From Toxotes chatareus (lineage: Eukaryota; Chordata; Actinopteri; Toxotidae), in assembly GCA_016801885.1 (NCBI GenBank), contig CM028905.1, positions 14,226,706-14,290,705 of the forward strand: a DNA stretch of 64,000 nucleotides, in the 5' to 3' direction. The notes beneath the pieces are model-generated. The model worked only from the letters and a program-made list of their open reading frames with translations. It was not told the DNA's origin and searched no databases. The translations under genes were made by a program, and so were the position numbers. Shown in pieces: positions 37,641 to 50,560 of the stretch; position 1 is the first letter of the stretch; each line of letters opens with the position of its first letter.

Positions 37641-38779
37641 AAGGTAACTTTATTAAACCATACGAAACGTCACTCACTCAGATAAAGTTTTACTCAAATG
37701 TTCCAGTGCTAATTGTATAGTACTGGAAATTGTAAGTGTCTATTTATATTTCACGCCTAAAACTATTTAAGAAACATGAGAAGACCGTGTAGCGTTAGAT
37801 GACACAGCAATGGTACAATTTGCAGGATATTTTTAGAACCGGTATATTTCCTAAATCAAAAAAAAAAAACATCTCAAATTAATTGCTTCTATCAACTGGT
37901 TCAATTCCTGAGCTGCACTGCAAAAGACAAAGTGCCAAGCCAAATGTGGTGCCCTGTGCCATCAATCATTGCTCTGTATTAACTACCCCACCTCCCATCG
38001 CAAAGAAAACAATTAAAGTTAAACTTGTTGATTTGTTATGGTAGACCATAAATCACGCTGGTATGTTGTGAAACCCACCATCTCCTGGGGCCCCTTTTCA
38101 TGTTCGATAGTGAGCCGAGGTTAGAAAGCAGTGCTTTGAACTAGTCCAATGGTATTCAGTTATTTATTTATTTCCTTCTTTGTTTTTGAATAAAATGACA
38201 GTTGCCTCAGTCACACTAATATATGCTGAATTAAAGCTTCTTGCGTGAGCCTATAAGCACTGTACATGTACATGTAGATAACGTGCTTACATTATTTGAA
38301 AAGAAAAGAAAAACCACTTTTCAGAGGGAGGGCGATACTGAAGTCTTGAAGATTATGCTGTCTGCATGGCTTTATGTTTCTTCTGACTTCAGCACAGCGA
38401 TAGGAGAGAAATGTTGTCTGTTTGTCTCAGCAGGATGTCATTTTGAAACGTGTAGTGACACATTGTTTTGAACAGCCAAAACCGTTGCAGCTAATGAGCT
38501 GTTCTCCTCTCATAATACTCCTTCTTTTCAGGACTGGCTATTGTTATTTCTGCACCTACATTTCATCAATTTTTGTTTTTGTTTTGACAATACAAACACA
38601 CTGTGCCACTGAGACTTTTCCATCACTCTTGGCCACTTCTCAGTAAGCTATTCTGGTGCTGGCGGTGCCTCCGTCTGCCAGAATGAAAGAGGTGGGCATT
38701 GTGATAATGTCTGGACTTTGAATGGCTGACTAGGAGTGAGTCACCATTTCCAAGGCTTTGTCTTGAAAGTGTTTGTTCC

Positions 38780-38833
38780 TTGGCCACTACTACTCATTGT
38801 ATGCAATTGGCCACTGCAACTCATTGTATGCAT
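38780..38833. repeat. 27-bp tandem duplication
   Basis: Two adjacent 27-base units start TTGGCCACT and end CTCATTGTATGCAA or CTCATTGTATGCAT. They differ at three or four positions, mostly ACTACTACT versus ACTGCAACT. It is a recent-looking local duplication. Confidence 0.9.
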
Positions 38834-39744
38834 TATTGAGAGAGTAGATGAGAGGGATGCAACATAACTGGCAGCCTCATATCCCAGACCCAGTGACATT
38901 CAGGGATCACGCAGAGAGCACAGAAATTCTCTGCATGCTACGAGGTAGAAGAGCCAGTTTGATAATGAGATACAGCACAAAGGCTGTCCGTGGCTATTCA
39001 GCTTCAGCAGCACTGGAGACCTTGTTAATGTCCAGGGCAGGCCGTGGGTCAGACAGCCCCTGTCTGAAAATTTTATGGATGGAAATTTTGTCTCAAGAAT
39101 ATCAAGTGCACAGAGTCGGCACAAGTAATGAGACTTAGCAAATGTTTCATCAGCTGAAGACACATCAAAAATCCACTGACAGAAGCAGCACCTTGTTAAA
39201 TTGCACGACAAATTAACTTAAGACAGCAAATTACAAGACTCCCAGTCGCTGGACAAATTAGCATATCTTGTTAATATCAAGCCATGGTGCTACTGGCTTA
39301 ACTTTGATGTCAACAGACAGTTTATGTTCTCTCTTATGGAATTTCTTTTCATTCGATAATTGAATAAAAAACATTATGCTCATCACCGTTTCTGTCTGCA
39401 AAGCTAATCTACTTCTCGCATGGTTAGCACTCAGTGGCTGAAAAAGCAAATTAAGTTGTTGACACGGGATATTCATTACAGCCAGTCGTTTAAAAAACGT
39501 AACTTGTGGGGATTATAATTGTTTTGCTGCTGTCTATTAATCGTAACGTTCACATTTGAAATAAATTAGATTCTGTGTAACAAATCTCTTTGTGCTGAGG
39601 GAAAACAAGATAGGAGACTCATATCCATTAAACAGTCATTCATTCTGCTGTTCCACTTAAATGAGAAAGCAGTACTCTTTCCTGTTTACATAACTTTACG
39701 GTGGGCACAATAAACGCAGAATGACTAGAAAAATCTCAGTTCTC

Positions 39745-39764
39745 AAAAAAAAAAAAAAAAAAAA
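39745..39764. repeat. poly(A) run of 20
   Basis: An uninterrupted A homopolymer with no recognised element upstream. Confidence 0.85.
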
Positions 39765-41183
39765 CAGTCTTCATGCTTTACCAGAGGGGAGTAGTACTGT
39801 ACAGAGGAGTTCACAGTGTTGAGAAAACTCAACTGATCTAAAGACCCAGAGGTCACAGAGATGGTCAGAGATTCACCCTATCATCACTCAGAGAGCTGAC
39901 TGGCATAGAGACATGTAGGATAAATTCACAAAATAATCTGTGGCTGGAAAATGTTCTTAAAGGAAATCAGGGTATTCTCCCATGCAAGAGCATCCTCTAC
40001 AGCGATTCTTGCCAATTTAGCCTTAAGGTTTTACAACTAGGCGTTGAGCAGAAACACAGTGTCCATATCTAAGCCAACTATCATGGTGTGAACACACATA
40101 CTGTATAGCTGGTTGCCAATAAAGTCACTTTGGCTGGTCCCCACTTTGATTTTTGGCATGTTTTCAGAGCTCCGGCTCTGTCTGGCGGTGGCAGCTTAGC
40201 TAATGAGCTAACCATGAGAAGTGTAAAAGCCTACCTGCTGGCTTCATAGCCCAGACTTTCAACTAAAAGGCAGGACAGCTAAGAGCCCCGCTGAAATGCA
40301 TTTTGTTCAATTAGACTTTGAAGAAGCCCCGACTCCCTTCCACTCAGCCTTGCTGCTTGTGTGGCTTGGCTCAAAAGGATTCTGAATTAATATCATGAAT
40401 AACCACAGGTTTGTTGTTTTGAAGATGACAAAACAAATATGACTAGACTTTTGTTTGAGGACTTTGATTTGTTTAGCACTTACTCAGTGTTCTGAATGAT
40501 TAGCAGATAATAATATTTGTTTGCCAGCATCACTGCGGTGTTATCAGTTCTACATCAACTGAAATGCTTTGTAAGCTTCAGATTTTACATTAGGTGAAGT
40601 CCAAGTGGCCAACGTCTTCAAGTTTTAGAGAGCCCCACAACCACTTTAGATGAGAAAATTTGTTGATATGAAGCCATAAAGCTTTGATTTGTGGTGAGAC
40701 ATTGGCCCAATCTTTATGTACTTTTGGCTCATTGATTCACTGTGCTGCAGGGGTTTGCAGAGAATGTCGACTATTTAGAGTTGCTCAGCACTTCACGATA
40801 ATAAGGACTGACTGTGAGATTTGTGCGAACAGTTCTGTTGTTTCTGGGAGTGTGTTTGAGCTGGGCACATTCAAATGATGTTACCCAGAGGGCTTTTTTG
40901 TCTCAGTGCCAGCTACGAATGACAGCATAGTATAGCTGCTGCAATTTTAGTAAAGAGAAGAGGAGGAGGAGGAGGCTGGAGGGAGGCTGGTCAACCTTTT
41001 ATGGAGGAGCAGGGAGTATAGCCTCTTATGACAAACATAGGGTGAACTCAGAGAGGGTCATTTCAAAGAGAGGGCAGAGAAAACAGAAAATAAGTAATGA
41101 TGAACTCGAACCTTTCAATTTTTCTTGCATGGTTTTAGGACTGCACCACAGTGAAGCTCTGATTCTGTGTAGCAGAAATATCT

Positions 41184-41206
41184 GCTCTCTCTCTCTCTTT
41201 CTCTCT
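41184..41206. repeat. (CT)n microsatellite
   Basis: A CT dinucleotide array with one TTT interruption. On the minus strand it reads as repeated Arg-Glu in a spurious frame. Confidence 0.85.
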
Positions 41207-42210
41207 GTAGCTGTAAGCTGTAGCTTTTTCTGTTCCATTGGTATTCCACCAGATTCATCACCACACAAGGATGGCGTCCTGCCATCTCTTCTCTAACATA
41301 GCTGACAGATAATTCTAAATCACCTCCTGCTTTAGGGACCGGCGGCTGCTGGATTGTTTTAATCACAGATAATTGATTTTATTTTAACAAAGCATATGAG
41401 AAGAGAAATCCTGCCACAAATAGATGAAACTGGGACTGTTGAACAAGAAGACAATCAGTTAAATGTTGTGCTATTACAGTTTTCTGGAGGAATATAATTC
41501 AAATGCATTTACTTGTAGGGACCTCTAATTGTAAATCTGTTCCTTGCCCACTCATCGCTGCTTTTATGAAGGATTAAAAAGAGCTGGTGAAGGTTCAGTC
41601 TAAATGTATAGATGTGGTTCAACTGTTTAAAATTAAATGAGAAATTCAAACACTTAAAAATGAAATTCACACAGCGTCTAAGAATCTGTTCCATTAGCCT
41701 CTATCTGATTCAATTTATGAGAAAAAATGCTTGAAAAGTCCTCAAGAGGTTTTTTTTAAGGTTTTTTTAAGAAATGGCCTCCCAGGAACAGGGGTCCCTC
41801 CTTCTTTAATATTCCCAGAACTGCCATTCATTTAATGGGAGGTTCTGTTGACCTCAGTAATTTCTACTTCAACTTAAATTGCATGTAATTGCAGCAACTG
41901 CTACAGCTGAGGAAAAGCTGAGTTTTGGTAAATGCAATGTTTGCTTTGTGATATTTTGTTGTACAAGAGCCTCCTACTCATGTGGCTGGACTTTGGATAA
42001 GCTGCTCGGAGCAGAGCGGCTCTGCAACAGATTTATAGAAGAGATTATACTTGTTTGCTGGAGAGCACCTACCTCCTCTTACCCATCCCCTCCAAATGTG
42101 TGTGTGATATATTCATAGATCTACAGTTAGGTGCATGCATAATACTATATGTTCAAGTGAAGTTCAAACTAAATATATGGCTATGGCTTAGGTATAACTA
42201 ATTACTTGCT

Positions 42211-42241
42211 AGAATACAACAATATTTTAGAATACAACAAT
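42211..42241. repeat. 18-bp period tandem repeat
   Basis: AGAATACAACAAT occurs at 42211-42223 and again at 42229-42241, an 18-base period with ATTTT between. Confidence 0.85.
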
Positions 42242-44000
42242 TTCAAAAACATAGTTTTATAAATTGCCCACCTGTTCATATTTTCCTGTGGAACAAAGTT
42301 ATGTGGTGTTCTTAAGTAAAACTAAAGCAGGAGTGAAGCTGATTAATTCAAGCTTATTGAATTTGCTAGCATCAAGGTTGTCTCAACTATCTATTTACTT
42401 CTAAAGGCAGCATCCTCTGCACAGTGGGTGGTGTTGGCATTGTACTAGAAGCTAAAAGCTTGTGAATTATTTTTTTTCTTATGATGAAGTTGTATGAAGT
42501 CTAACAGAACATCTCAATATGGAGGCTGTCTGAAATGCACTTTGTGATTCACTAGTTTGAGCTGACAGCCTCTCCTCTCGGCCCAGAATGAAGTACAGTG
42601 ATAACCTGAAAATAATGGTCTCAATGCTTTTGTCTCAGGGCCTCGCCATGTGGGTACAGGCCTGTGTACTTGGCAGACGATCCATGCTTTGACAAAATAA
42701 TCCCTCTCTTCATGGCGGACATTATCCACCTCTGATGCTTTCACCACTTGATCCGTATTCTGGGACTCGTCCATGTTAACCACCGTGCAGGATTGCCCCT
42801 CTCTCGATTTTCTGGGTCTCCTTTCTTTTGCAAATTGAACATTGCATGTGGTTAATGATCATTTACATATTATAAATGATGAATATACCCTTTCTTTTCT
42901 GTTTTTCTGGTTGAAATAGATTGATGATAGATCACTGTGTATCAAATCACCAGTTATAGATTTGTGAAAGCATCTCATTAATTAAGTGACAACCCCATAG
43001 TGAGTTTGTCTAAATTAGCGAACAAGTAAAGTCTCCAAATTACATCCTGTCTTGTTCTTAATTACACAAACTACTGTATACGTTATAAATTATTCTCATA
43101 ACTGGACCCCAAACTGCTGATACTACAGAACTGTCTCCAGAGTGCTGAAACTGTGTGAGACATTCAGATGAAAATATAATCCATTCTTGTTAACAAATCT
43201 CATCATTGAAACATATCAAGTAGGATTCCCTAGTCCATTATTGGATGTGTTAGCAATCAGTAGGTGGTTAGTCCTTAAGAAATGGTGCAACACAAAGTGC
43301 CGGCTTCCCATAACAACAGTTTTATGAAACCAAGGGTGTCACCCACTATTGTTACCTATACAAATAAACTAGGACTTGCAATGTGTTAAATAAACATATT
43401 TTAATTTATAAACAAAACAGTGCCTTCACGTACGTAAGAACAGGCTCCAGTCGTACTGGTCATTTCTAAGATGAGCATACTTTAACTTGGGTGTGAGTCA
43501 AGTGCTGTTTCACAACTTTTGTTTCGATAATGTTGGAAAGCACTGCTTGTCCAAAACGTTAGCTAGCCCTGTGACGTCAGCAGTTGTGTTGGTTGAGCAG
43601 CTGTTTCCTTGTTCTGCTGAAACTTGTCGTTTAGCATTATGTCACGTTTATGTCATATCCGAGTTATTGTAAATTACATGCTTTGGCTTGTTAATAGTAT
43701 TTATGTCAAATTCCAAGTTATAATTACAGCTGAGAAAAGCTCACATATGGATGCTTGATACCCGCTATTCAATGTAAATATACCCAAATTTAATGGACAT
43801 GATGTTATGTCAATGCATAATACTTTAATCCTCACCCAACAATCTCTTTGATGACACAACCCTCTTGATGACATAAATGCTTGTAAGCTGTTAACATGAG
43901 AATGTTTCCTGTCTCTAACATCTGTCCCATACGACGTGAACGCACTATTAGCATGAGCTTCTATGACAGCTGCCATAGAAGAACTGGATGGGACTTTTAT

Positions 44001-44025
44001 ATTTATTTATTTATTTATTTATTTT
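44001..44025. repeat. (ATTT)6 microsatellite
   Basis: Six tandem ATTT tetranucleotides, followed by TAACAGC. Confidence 0.9.
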
Positions 44026-44479
44026 AACAGCAAAGCAGTTATTTTTCATGTATGGATGGCGGTAGAAGAGGGACGCTCATTTAGTTCACGTGTGGTATCC
44101 CTTCCCGGTGGTTAACACACTCTTAGCCTGCAACTCCATCTCATTAAACAGACAGAGGTACCATTTAGTGATGCAGCTCCATACTACACCTAGACCACAG
44201 TTCATTTTCAGTTTATGCCACATGTCCCTCATCTTTTATATTCTTGGTTACTACATTTTAACCAATAGATTATGAACAGAGATGAACCGAGAATTGATTA
44301 ATCACTTAATTATTTGCATCAGTCTGTGGATCCTGGTAAAATTACACTCGGAGAAATGGTTTAAAATTAATTTTCTGTGTTCTTGGGGCATAAAGCCATA
44401 AGCTATGATGTGATATAATTCAGTCATTAAGAAATGGCTGCTTCATGCAACCTATCTCCTTGGTCTGCCCCCTAGGTGG

Positions 44480-45110
44480 TAATTTGCCCAGTCAAGGTCA
44501 TGGCCATCGGCCATCAAGCAGCCATCAGTCATTTCCTGACAAAGTAATACATATAAGGGCTAATCATTAATTACCATCTTTTGACATGGCCTGCTTTTTA
44601 TTATAATTTGTGACAAAGGAGAAATCAATAATGTTTTAATGAAATAAATTGGGTACTGTAGGTATGCCTGGCAGTTCGTTTGCACTAAGCAAAGTCATAT
44701 CAAACTTTAAAGTGGCCCTGTTTATTCACAGGCAGGGTGATTGAATATGATTTGTCCGATCTATCCCAGCATTTTGCTGTTCTTTCACTTAATCCCTGGA
44801 GTGCAGATGTTGTCAACTCGATTACAACTCCTGGCATGAATGAATACACTTGGCACGGTGACATTTTTTAGATAAATATCTGTCTACTTGAGAAGACACT
44901 TTTAAGCCTGGAGCTCCAACAAGATTAAATGGCTGGGTGATTGTTTGTGAATCTGCAAATGATTTGAAATAAAAGCAAAAATAATTAAATATTTCCATCC
45001 TTTTCTTGTCCTTCCAAAGACAGAGGTGGATTTATTTGGGGGAAAGATTGGATCATGGAGCTCCGCTTTAATATCTCTAAAAACATTCGGCACATTTCAT
45101 ATTTCTGACA
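44480..45110. promoter_or_regulatory. candidate conserved non-coding block (enhancer-like)
   Basis: About 630 bp without long homopolymers or known repeats, packed with developmental-factor cores: AATCATTAATTACC, TTATAATTTGTGACAAAGG, ATCAATAATG, CAGGCAGGGTGATTGAATAT, GATTAAATGGCTGGGTGATT and CAAATGATTTG (E-box CAAATG). It has the look of vertebrate developmental enhancers in gene deserts and is the best such block in the window. Conservation is not shown. Confidence 0.35.
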
Positions 45111-45477
45111 ACCTAACTTAAATATATTCCCTTAATTTGATGGCCAGTTATCTTTTCAGAGTTGCCCAAGGATTAAACACGTTGAAAGAACAAGAATCTG
45201 TGGAATGACTGATGAGCTGACGTCAAACTCGCTATCGCTTGCTGGAAAATTGCAGGGGGAAAAAAACCGAATGTCCTGTGTCATCAGACTCCCATTATTA
45301 TTATTTTTTTTCCATCAAACAGCAGCCTGATAATGCTCTTGTATAGATAGCCATACTAATTACACCCTGCTGCAAAATGGAAATGCAATGAATGAAAAAT
45401 AGGTGCAACAGAAAGAAGGTCAAGGTACTTGTGCCTTGGTTGGTATTGTGTGTACATTTCATTTGATGTGGATGTGA
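45111..45477. other. non-coding stretch, no gene seen
   Basis: Contains a CRE octamer TGACGTCA at 45218-45225 and a T-rich patch near 45304-45311; nothing else is seen. Confidence 0.55.
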
Positions 45478-45815
45478 AGGGAGAAGAGGGAGTGGAGGGT
45501 TCAGTATCGATTAAAAATCCAGGACAAAACGTGAGCACGAGGGACAGAGAAGAAAGAGGGAGTGAAGGAGAGAAAATGGGTTTCTACCAAAAGAGAAATA
45601 GTGGAGCAAGAGTAGGAAGAACTTGAGAGAGGGTGTGAGAGTGAGAGAGAGAGAGTACAGAGAAGCAGTGATGAGAGAGCGCATTAGTACAAGAAAGAGA
45701 GTGAGGAAGAGTGAGGAGTGATAGAGTCACAGAACAAAAGGAAGACGGAAAATGGAGAAGGAGAGCTGAGAAAAAGTGGAGATGGAGGGAAGAGAGCAAC
45801 AGACGAAGGGGAAAG
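45478..45815 (+). repeat. purine-rich (GA) degenerate tract
   Basis: About 340 bases in which the + strand is overwhelmingly A and G, made of GAGA, GGGAG, GAAGA and GTGAG words. A (GA)6-like core lies at about 45643-45655. Minus-strand frames read as Ser/Leu/His-rich and are artefacts. It is probably an old simple repeat. Confidence 0.75.
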
Positions 45816-48729
45816 TGCTGGAGTGCCCCCCACAGGCCTGCTGATGCACCACAACTGCAATGTACTCTGAACTATGTATCATTGTAATGCATTGCCTGTG
45901 TATATTGAAACATTACACAAGGATCACCTGAACGGTTGCAGTCATTTCCTAATAAGATAAGTGCAGTGAATGAAATGAATGCAATTTCTTTTTCTGACAG
46001 ACTTGTTTTCTCATTATATACACTATTTAGACTTATTCAAATTTATATTCAGCCAGAGAACGTGAGTGAATGCAAACAACAACATTTGACAGTTTTGCCG
46101 TCACAAACGGCAAAACTGTTGCCGTGCCGACACCCAGACTTACCTAGCTGCTAAATTCATGTGGAAAAAGAAACTCCACACCCCCAAGGTCAATCAGCAC
46201 ATCACATCCTACTTGTGTTACCATGAGAACAAGGGGCCTAGCAGTCTCATTTATATTCACAGGCACCCAGATGTACATTTGCAATAGCAATTAAATGCCA
46301 TTTTGCCTTTGTAGGCAAAAAAAAAAAAAAACCCAGTGACAGTGAGATTGCAGAACCATTGCAATGCATCTGCAGCAAATTGTCATTTCATTTTAAGTAA
46401 CATTGCTTATCATAGTTTTTTAATGTAACCCTCAGAAAAACACATTTGAGTTGTTGTTATAATATGCAAGTTTTATTATTACCATTCATTTCCACCGAAA
46501 AGTGTAGTCAAATTCAAATTGAAAGTGGTTGTTCAAATTGTGTTCATTTAAATAATTTTATGAGTGAACCTGATTTGAATCAAGCTAAAAGCAAAAGAGG
46601 CTGTCTTTAGAGTGTGAACGCATTAAGTGCCCTCCATCTCTGTTCTTTGTCTGTGAAGTTTACTCAGCACAGCAGGGTCCCTGGAAAAACTGAATATATG
46701 GATAGCAAGGTCTGGACCCGAAGGTTCAGTTGGCAGCAGAAACACAAACACAAGCCTGTGTGTCTGCTGCGTTTTCAACTTGTAACCATGAAGCAGCGGT
46801 GCCAGGAGCTGAGGACTCTCAGGGGGGGGGAAAAACGTGTTTGAACGAGGGACAGGTAAAGAATGTGTTGAAAGGCTGATTGGAGATAAAGGTGAAGGTT
46901 GCGGGGACATATTTGCCATTTTTAAATTTACATTTTCTCACCTTTTTTTTTTTTTTTAAATTTGACTTGCTTCATGCTGCTGCTGTGGAGGTCAAAAAAG
47001 TATGATACAAGCAAGTTTCCAATGCTCAACTCAGTGGACTCTGATTTGAAGGGTCAGGTGTTTCATGACTAAACATGCTGAGCCTCTCTATAAATAGTGC
47101 CAAGCAAATGCTCATAATGGCCTTGGAGAGCTGGGGAAGCATGACTGACATTTAGCATGTCCATATATAACAGAAAACTCCCAGACCTGCCCGTAACTTG
47201 TCCTGTAGGTAGCGTGGCGGAGTACTTATTGATCTGCAATTGCCTCATAAAGGCATTTCTCAGCAAATAAGGAACAAGGCGTAAATGGTCATGCATTTAT
47301 TCATTCTCCTCATGACCTCACTCACCCAGAGAGGAGAGAAAAGAGGGCATTTGAACAAGCAATCAGAAAGAAAGTAGATAAAAATTTATAATGCATGCTC
47401 AGTACATGTTGAGTGTTGATCTTAAGTAATACCTAAACGTTTTCCATAATATAGCGAGCCTCGTCTGCAAGTGACCCATGCTCGTGCTCCTCAGAGTAGA
47501 GAGGGAGACTCTCATCACACTGTTACAACCTGCAAGACAGGAGTCACATGATTGATAGGGGGTAGCAGAGTTAGCTCTACTGCTAGCAAGCTCTGCTTGC
47601 ATGTTTACTGCCGGCTGACCACTATTGGCTTTGTGAGCTACAGTGTTATTCACAGACCTCACTGACTGTAGGTTGGACAGTGTGGTTTTATGAGATTTTA
47701 CTTGGGAAAAAAAACTGGTACAAAGGGCATTTTTAGTAGGAGTTCTTTAGTATTAGTTTATTATTTATTAGTTTGCTGTCTAATGATCATGAAGGCAATA
47801 AGCTGTTATATGTGATATGATATAGACATACTGAACAGAGCTGCTTGAAGTATTTAGCTGGGCAACATTATTCAGTATGTCTGATTAACTACAAGTTATG
47901 TATGTACGATCAGGAAAGCAAGGTAAGCTCACCACTAGTCTGTTTCTTTAATGTTCATAGTTTTTTTTTGCATCAATCAAAATTTATTAGGTTTAAGAGT
48001 TGAAAAAATCAAAAATGCTTTACTGCAATAGAAGTTTGTACAAGGAGAGTTATGTTGTAAGCTTCTTTGTTCATCTTCTAGACACCTTCATCTGTGTGTG
48101 TTGGTTATGTGAACATTGCCTTGCAGGCTGTAGAGTCTCTGCAATTTCCATCATGAAATCTGTTACTGAGGAGAAGTTTAATGCACCAAGTCAACAATGT
48201 TATTGTTTTTCTACAGTGTCTGTGGGTTTAGCAGCTTAACATGGTTGATAAATATGTGCAAGCGTCGTTTAACGCTAAGCATCGATGCTTTAAAACATCC
48301 AATCAATCATGAGCAATAATGAGTAGAAAAATAAATCGAGTTTCGAAGTAGCCACTGCTCCACAACCCAATGATTAACTCTGCAAAAATGGCACATCCAT
48401 TCCTGCGCATCCATTGCCCCGGCAAGGACTTGACAACAATAGCCCACCTGGACTGTGCCATTCCAGCTCAATGTAATCAAATGCTATGTGCTCAGAAAAT
48501 GCAGACATGTTAAAATCTGAAAGGATGACATTAAGGATGAGAGATGAACAGGATGACAGAGGGCTGTGTGAGACAATAAAATCAAGGCCATCCAAGAACC
48601 AAGATGGATTGATGAGTCCATTGAGTGGAGATGGCAGGCAGCCAGCTAGCACAGAGGTCAGTGCAGAAGGATATCTCTTGGAAGAAATGATGCATTTAAG
48701 AGGGCCAAGGCTGCTAGGGTGGGCTCACT
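45816..48729. other. non-coding stretch, no gene seen
   Basis: Contains the hairpin at 46089-46119, an A17 run at 46317-46333 and a T15 run at 46943-46957. Frames up to 98 codons are unremarkable. The section at 47530-47690 has repeated TGCTAGC and CTCTGCT words and may be repeat-derived, but I cannot support a family. Confidence 0.5.
46089..46119. repeat. perfect inverted repeat, 13-bp arms
   Basis: ACAGTTTTGCCGT (46089-46101) and ACGGCAAAACTGT (46107-46119) are exact reverse complements around a 5-base loop. Each arm carries a CpG, uncommon in this window. The structure would form a stable RNA hairpin if transcribed, but the arms are too short for a microRNA precursor. Confidence 0.9.
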
Positions 48730-48980
48730 GGCGGGGAGAGAAAGAGGGAGATATGAAGTGAGCGATGGATGAGGAGGCGGGGAGAGGAGGCTGGTATGTA
48801 GATGAAGTGGGGACGTGAGAAATATTTAAAATGAGAGAGAGATGATGGAAAGTGAAAGATAGATCGATTAAAGGGGATACACGTAAGTGGACAATGGGAA
48901 GGGAGATGTGGAAGCAGGAGTGAAAAAGAGTAATGAGGGGTTAGAGGTAGAAGACAAAAGGCCGCAGGTGGAGAAAACAT
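48730..48980 (+). repeat. purine-rich (GA) degenerate tract
   Basis: A second + strand purine-biased stretch (GGGGAGAGAAAGAGGGAG, GATGAGGAGGCGGGGAG, AATGAGAGAGAGATGATGG), with more T interruptions than the tract at 45.5 kb. A 120-codon minus-strand frame through it is Ser/Pro/Leu-rich and low-complexity, so it is not called. Confidence 0.65.
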
Positions 48981-50560
48981 AGTATGATGAGCTAAGTCAA
49001 TTTGAGTTAATGATAAATTTGCAGCATTATTTATAACAATGTTAGAGGATAAAAACATAAAGAATTCACCCAGCACACGAACACACTGAGAGGCTGAGTT
49101 TTTCTACAGAGACACTAGGTTCCACATCACAGTGTGAGCCAAAAACATTATGCCTAGAGAGACCGGTTTTATTAATCAAAGTGATTATTCAATGAGTCAG
49201 GCACTCACACAAACAAGGAAAAATAATGGGTTTGAGCCTTAGCCACCAAAAATGAAAAATATCACCCATCTGCCCATTGTGATTTGCTGCGATGGATCCG
49301 GCTAAGTGTCTGCTAACACCCCGGCTGGCTAATTGAGTTAGGTTTACAACGGTGGGGTCCACAATGAAATTTATGCAACCCATCTGCCACATAAATAAAC
49401 AATGCCGATGGAGATGAAGTGAATCAGTCAGAAGTTAACTGTCTGACTTTTCAAAAGGTCTCAGCACTATTCTCTGTTTGGCATGCTGTCTCAAGACCCT
49501 GCCTTTATTCCCTTCACTCTGTGCTCCTTTCAAATTCCCCCCTTGACATTCCCCCTTAGCCTGAGGGCTACGGAAATCCATGCTGTAATGTGAACAGCAC
49601 TAGAGGTTGTCTCCCTTCATCATTTCTCTCGCCTCCCTTTTCTGACAAGGAGATAAATGCTGCACAAGTTATTAGTCGACTATGGCTGATTGATATCCTC
49701 TATGGAGGCCCTAAAATGCAACTCTTTGCTTCCTGTTGCAACTCAAGGTTACCAGACTAATAAATGGAGGTATTTTCAGGGGGAAGGAAAGCAGAAAGCT
49801 TTCTTAGATGTGTGATAATGGTGATTTAATATACCTGTTAAAGTGAAACATGAAATCTAAAGAAGTAACAAAGACAATGAGAACAGTGGCATCAAAATGT
49901 AGCATGAATGAGTTCACTGGAAGGATTTCAACAAAACTTCAAATCAGAGAGGTAGACATAAAGCGCTTAACTCCACTTTTAACTTGCCATGATAATGTTT
50001 GATGTGTCAGTTCATTGCATTTCTTTCTGTTTAGAAATGCAGTCAAAGAATGAAATGAATCCCCTTAAGATGTCCCCAAGGGAAGTTCTTCAGATTTTTT
50101 TTTCCCTCCTCCATCTGTCAAACTCATACTCTCACTCCAATACACAGCCTGGGGAGTATATAAAACGAGAAGGTTGTCGTAAATGTATATTAAGCTTTTT
50201 AGAAGCGCAGTTGACAACTACCAAGGGCTAAACCGCTCAGTTGAAGCAGAACCTGTTCTCAGGCAAGACGTAACATCCACATAATCCAGGTCATATATAG
50301 AAAGCTTTCTAACCCACAGGAGCATCATACATACATGCATGTGCACACTGTGTGCACATATTATGAAAAGATAAAAAGGAGTTTCCTCTCAGGCAAATAA
50401 CTGGGTAGACTAAACTTCAAATTATACTTTAACACACACAAACACCATTTTTACATAGAGGGAATTCTTTTCCCTTACCAAGAAATTACCTTCTGCAGGA
50501 GATGAAAAGGAATACGCTCTAGATAAAATGCAAAAACTTGTGGCCTGACTGATTTGAAGC
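48981..50560. other. non-coding stretch, no gene seen
   Basis: No gene is recognised. A short palindromic ATGTGCACA-CTG-TGTGCACAT structure is at 50339-50359. Nothing else notable. Confidence 0.55.

Larger units (their letters stand above)
37641..44479. other. long non-coding stretch, no gene seen
   Basis: Nearly 7 kb without a supported gene. Open frames stay under 105 codons and none is protein-like. Simple features are a 27-bp tandem pair at 38780-38833, poly(A) at 39745-39764, a CT array at 41184-41206, an 18-base tandem repeat at 42211-42241 and an ATTT array at 44001-44025. The + strand at 40955-40990 is built of GGA/GAGG words. A CRE octamer is at 43572-43579. Confidence 0.5.

Noticed and set aside
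46089..46119. Hairpin as a microRNA precursor
   Set aside because: Arms of 13 bp are too short and the flanks do not extend the stem.
47540..47600. Possible palindromic element with CTCTGCT/AGCAGAG words
   Set aside because: The matches are short and partly due to repeated TGCTAGC words; no consistent inverted structure.
48714..49076. 120-codon minus-strand frame
   Set aside because: It is the antisense of a purine-rich low-complexity tract and reads as Ser/Pro/Leu/His repeats.
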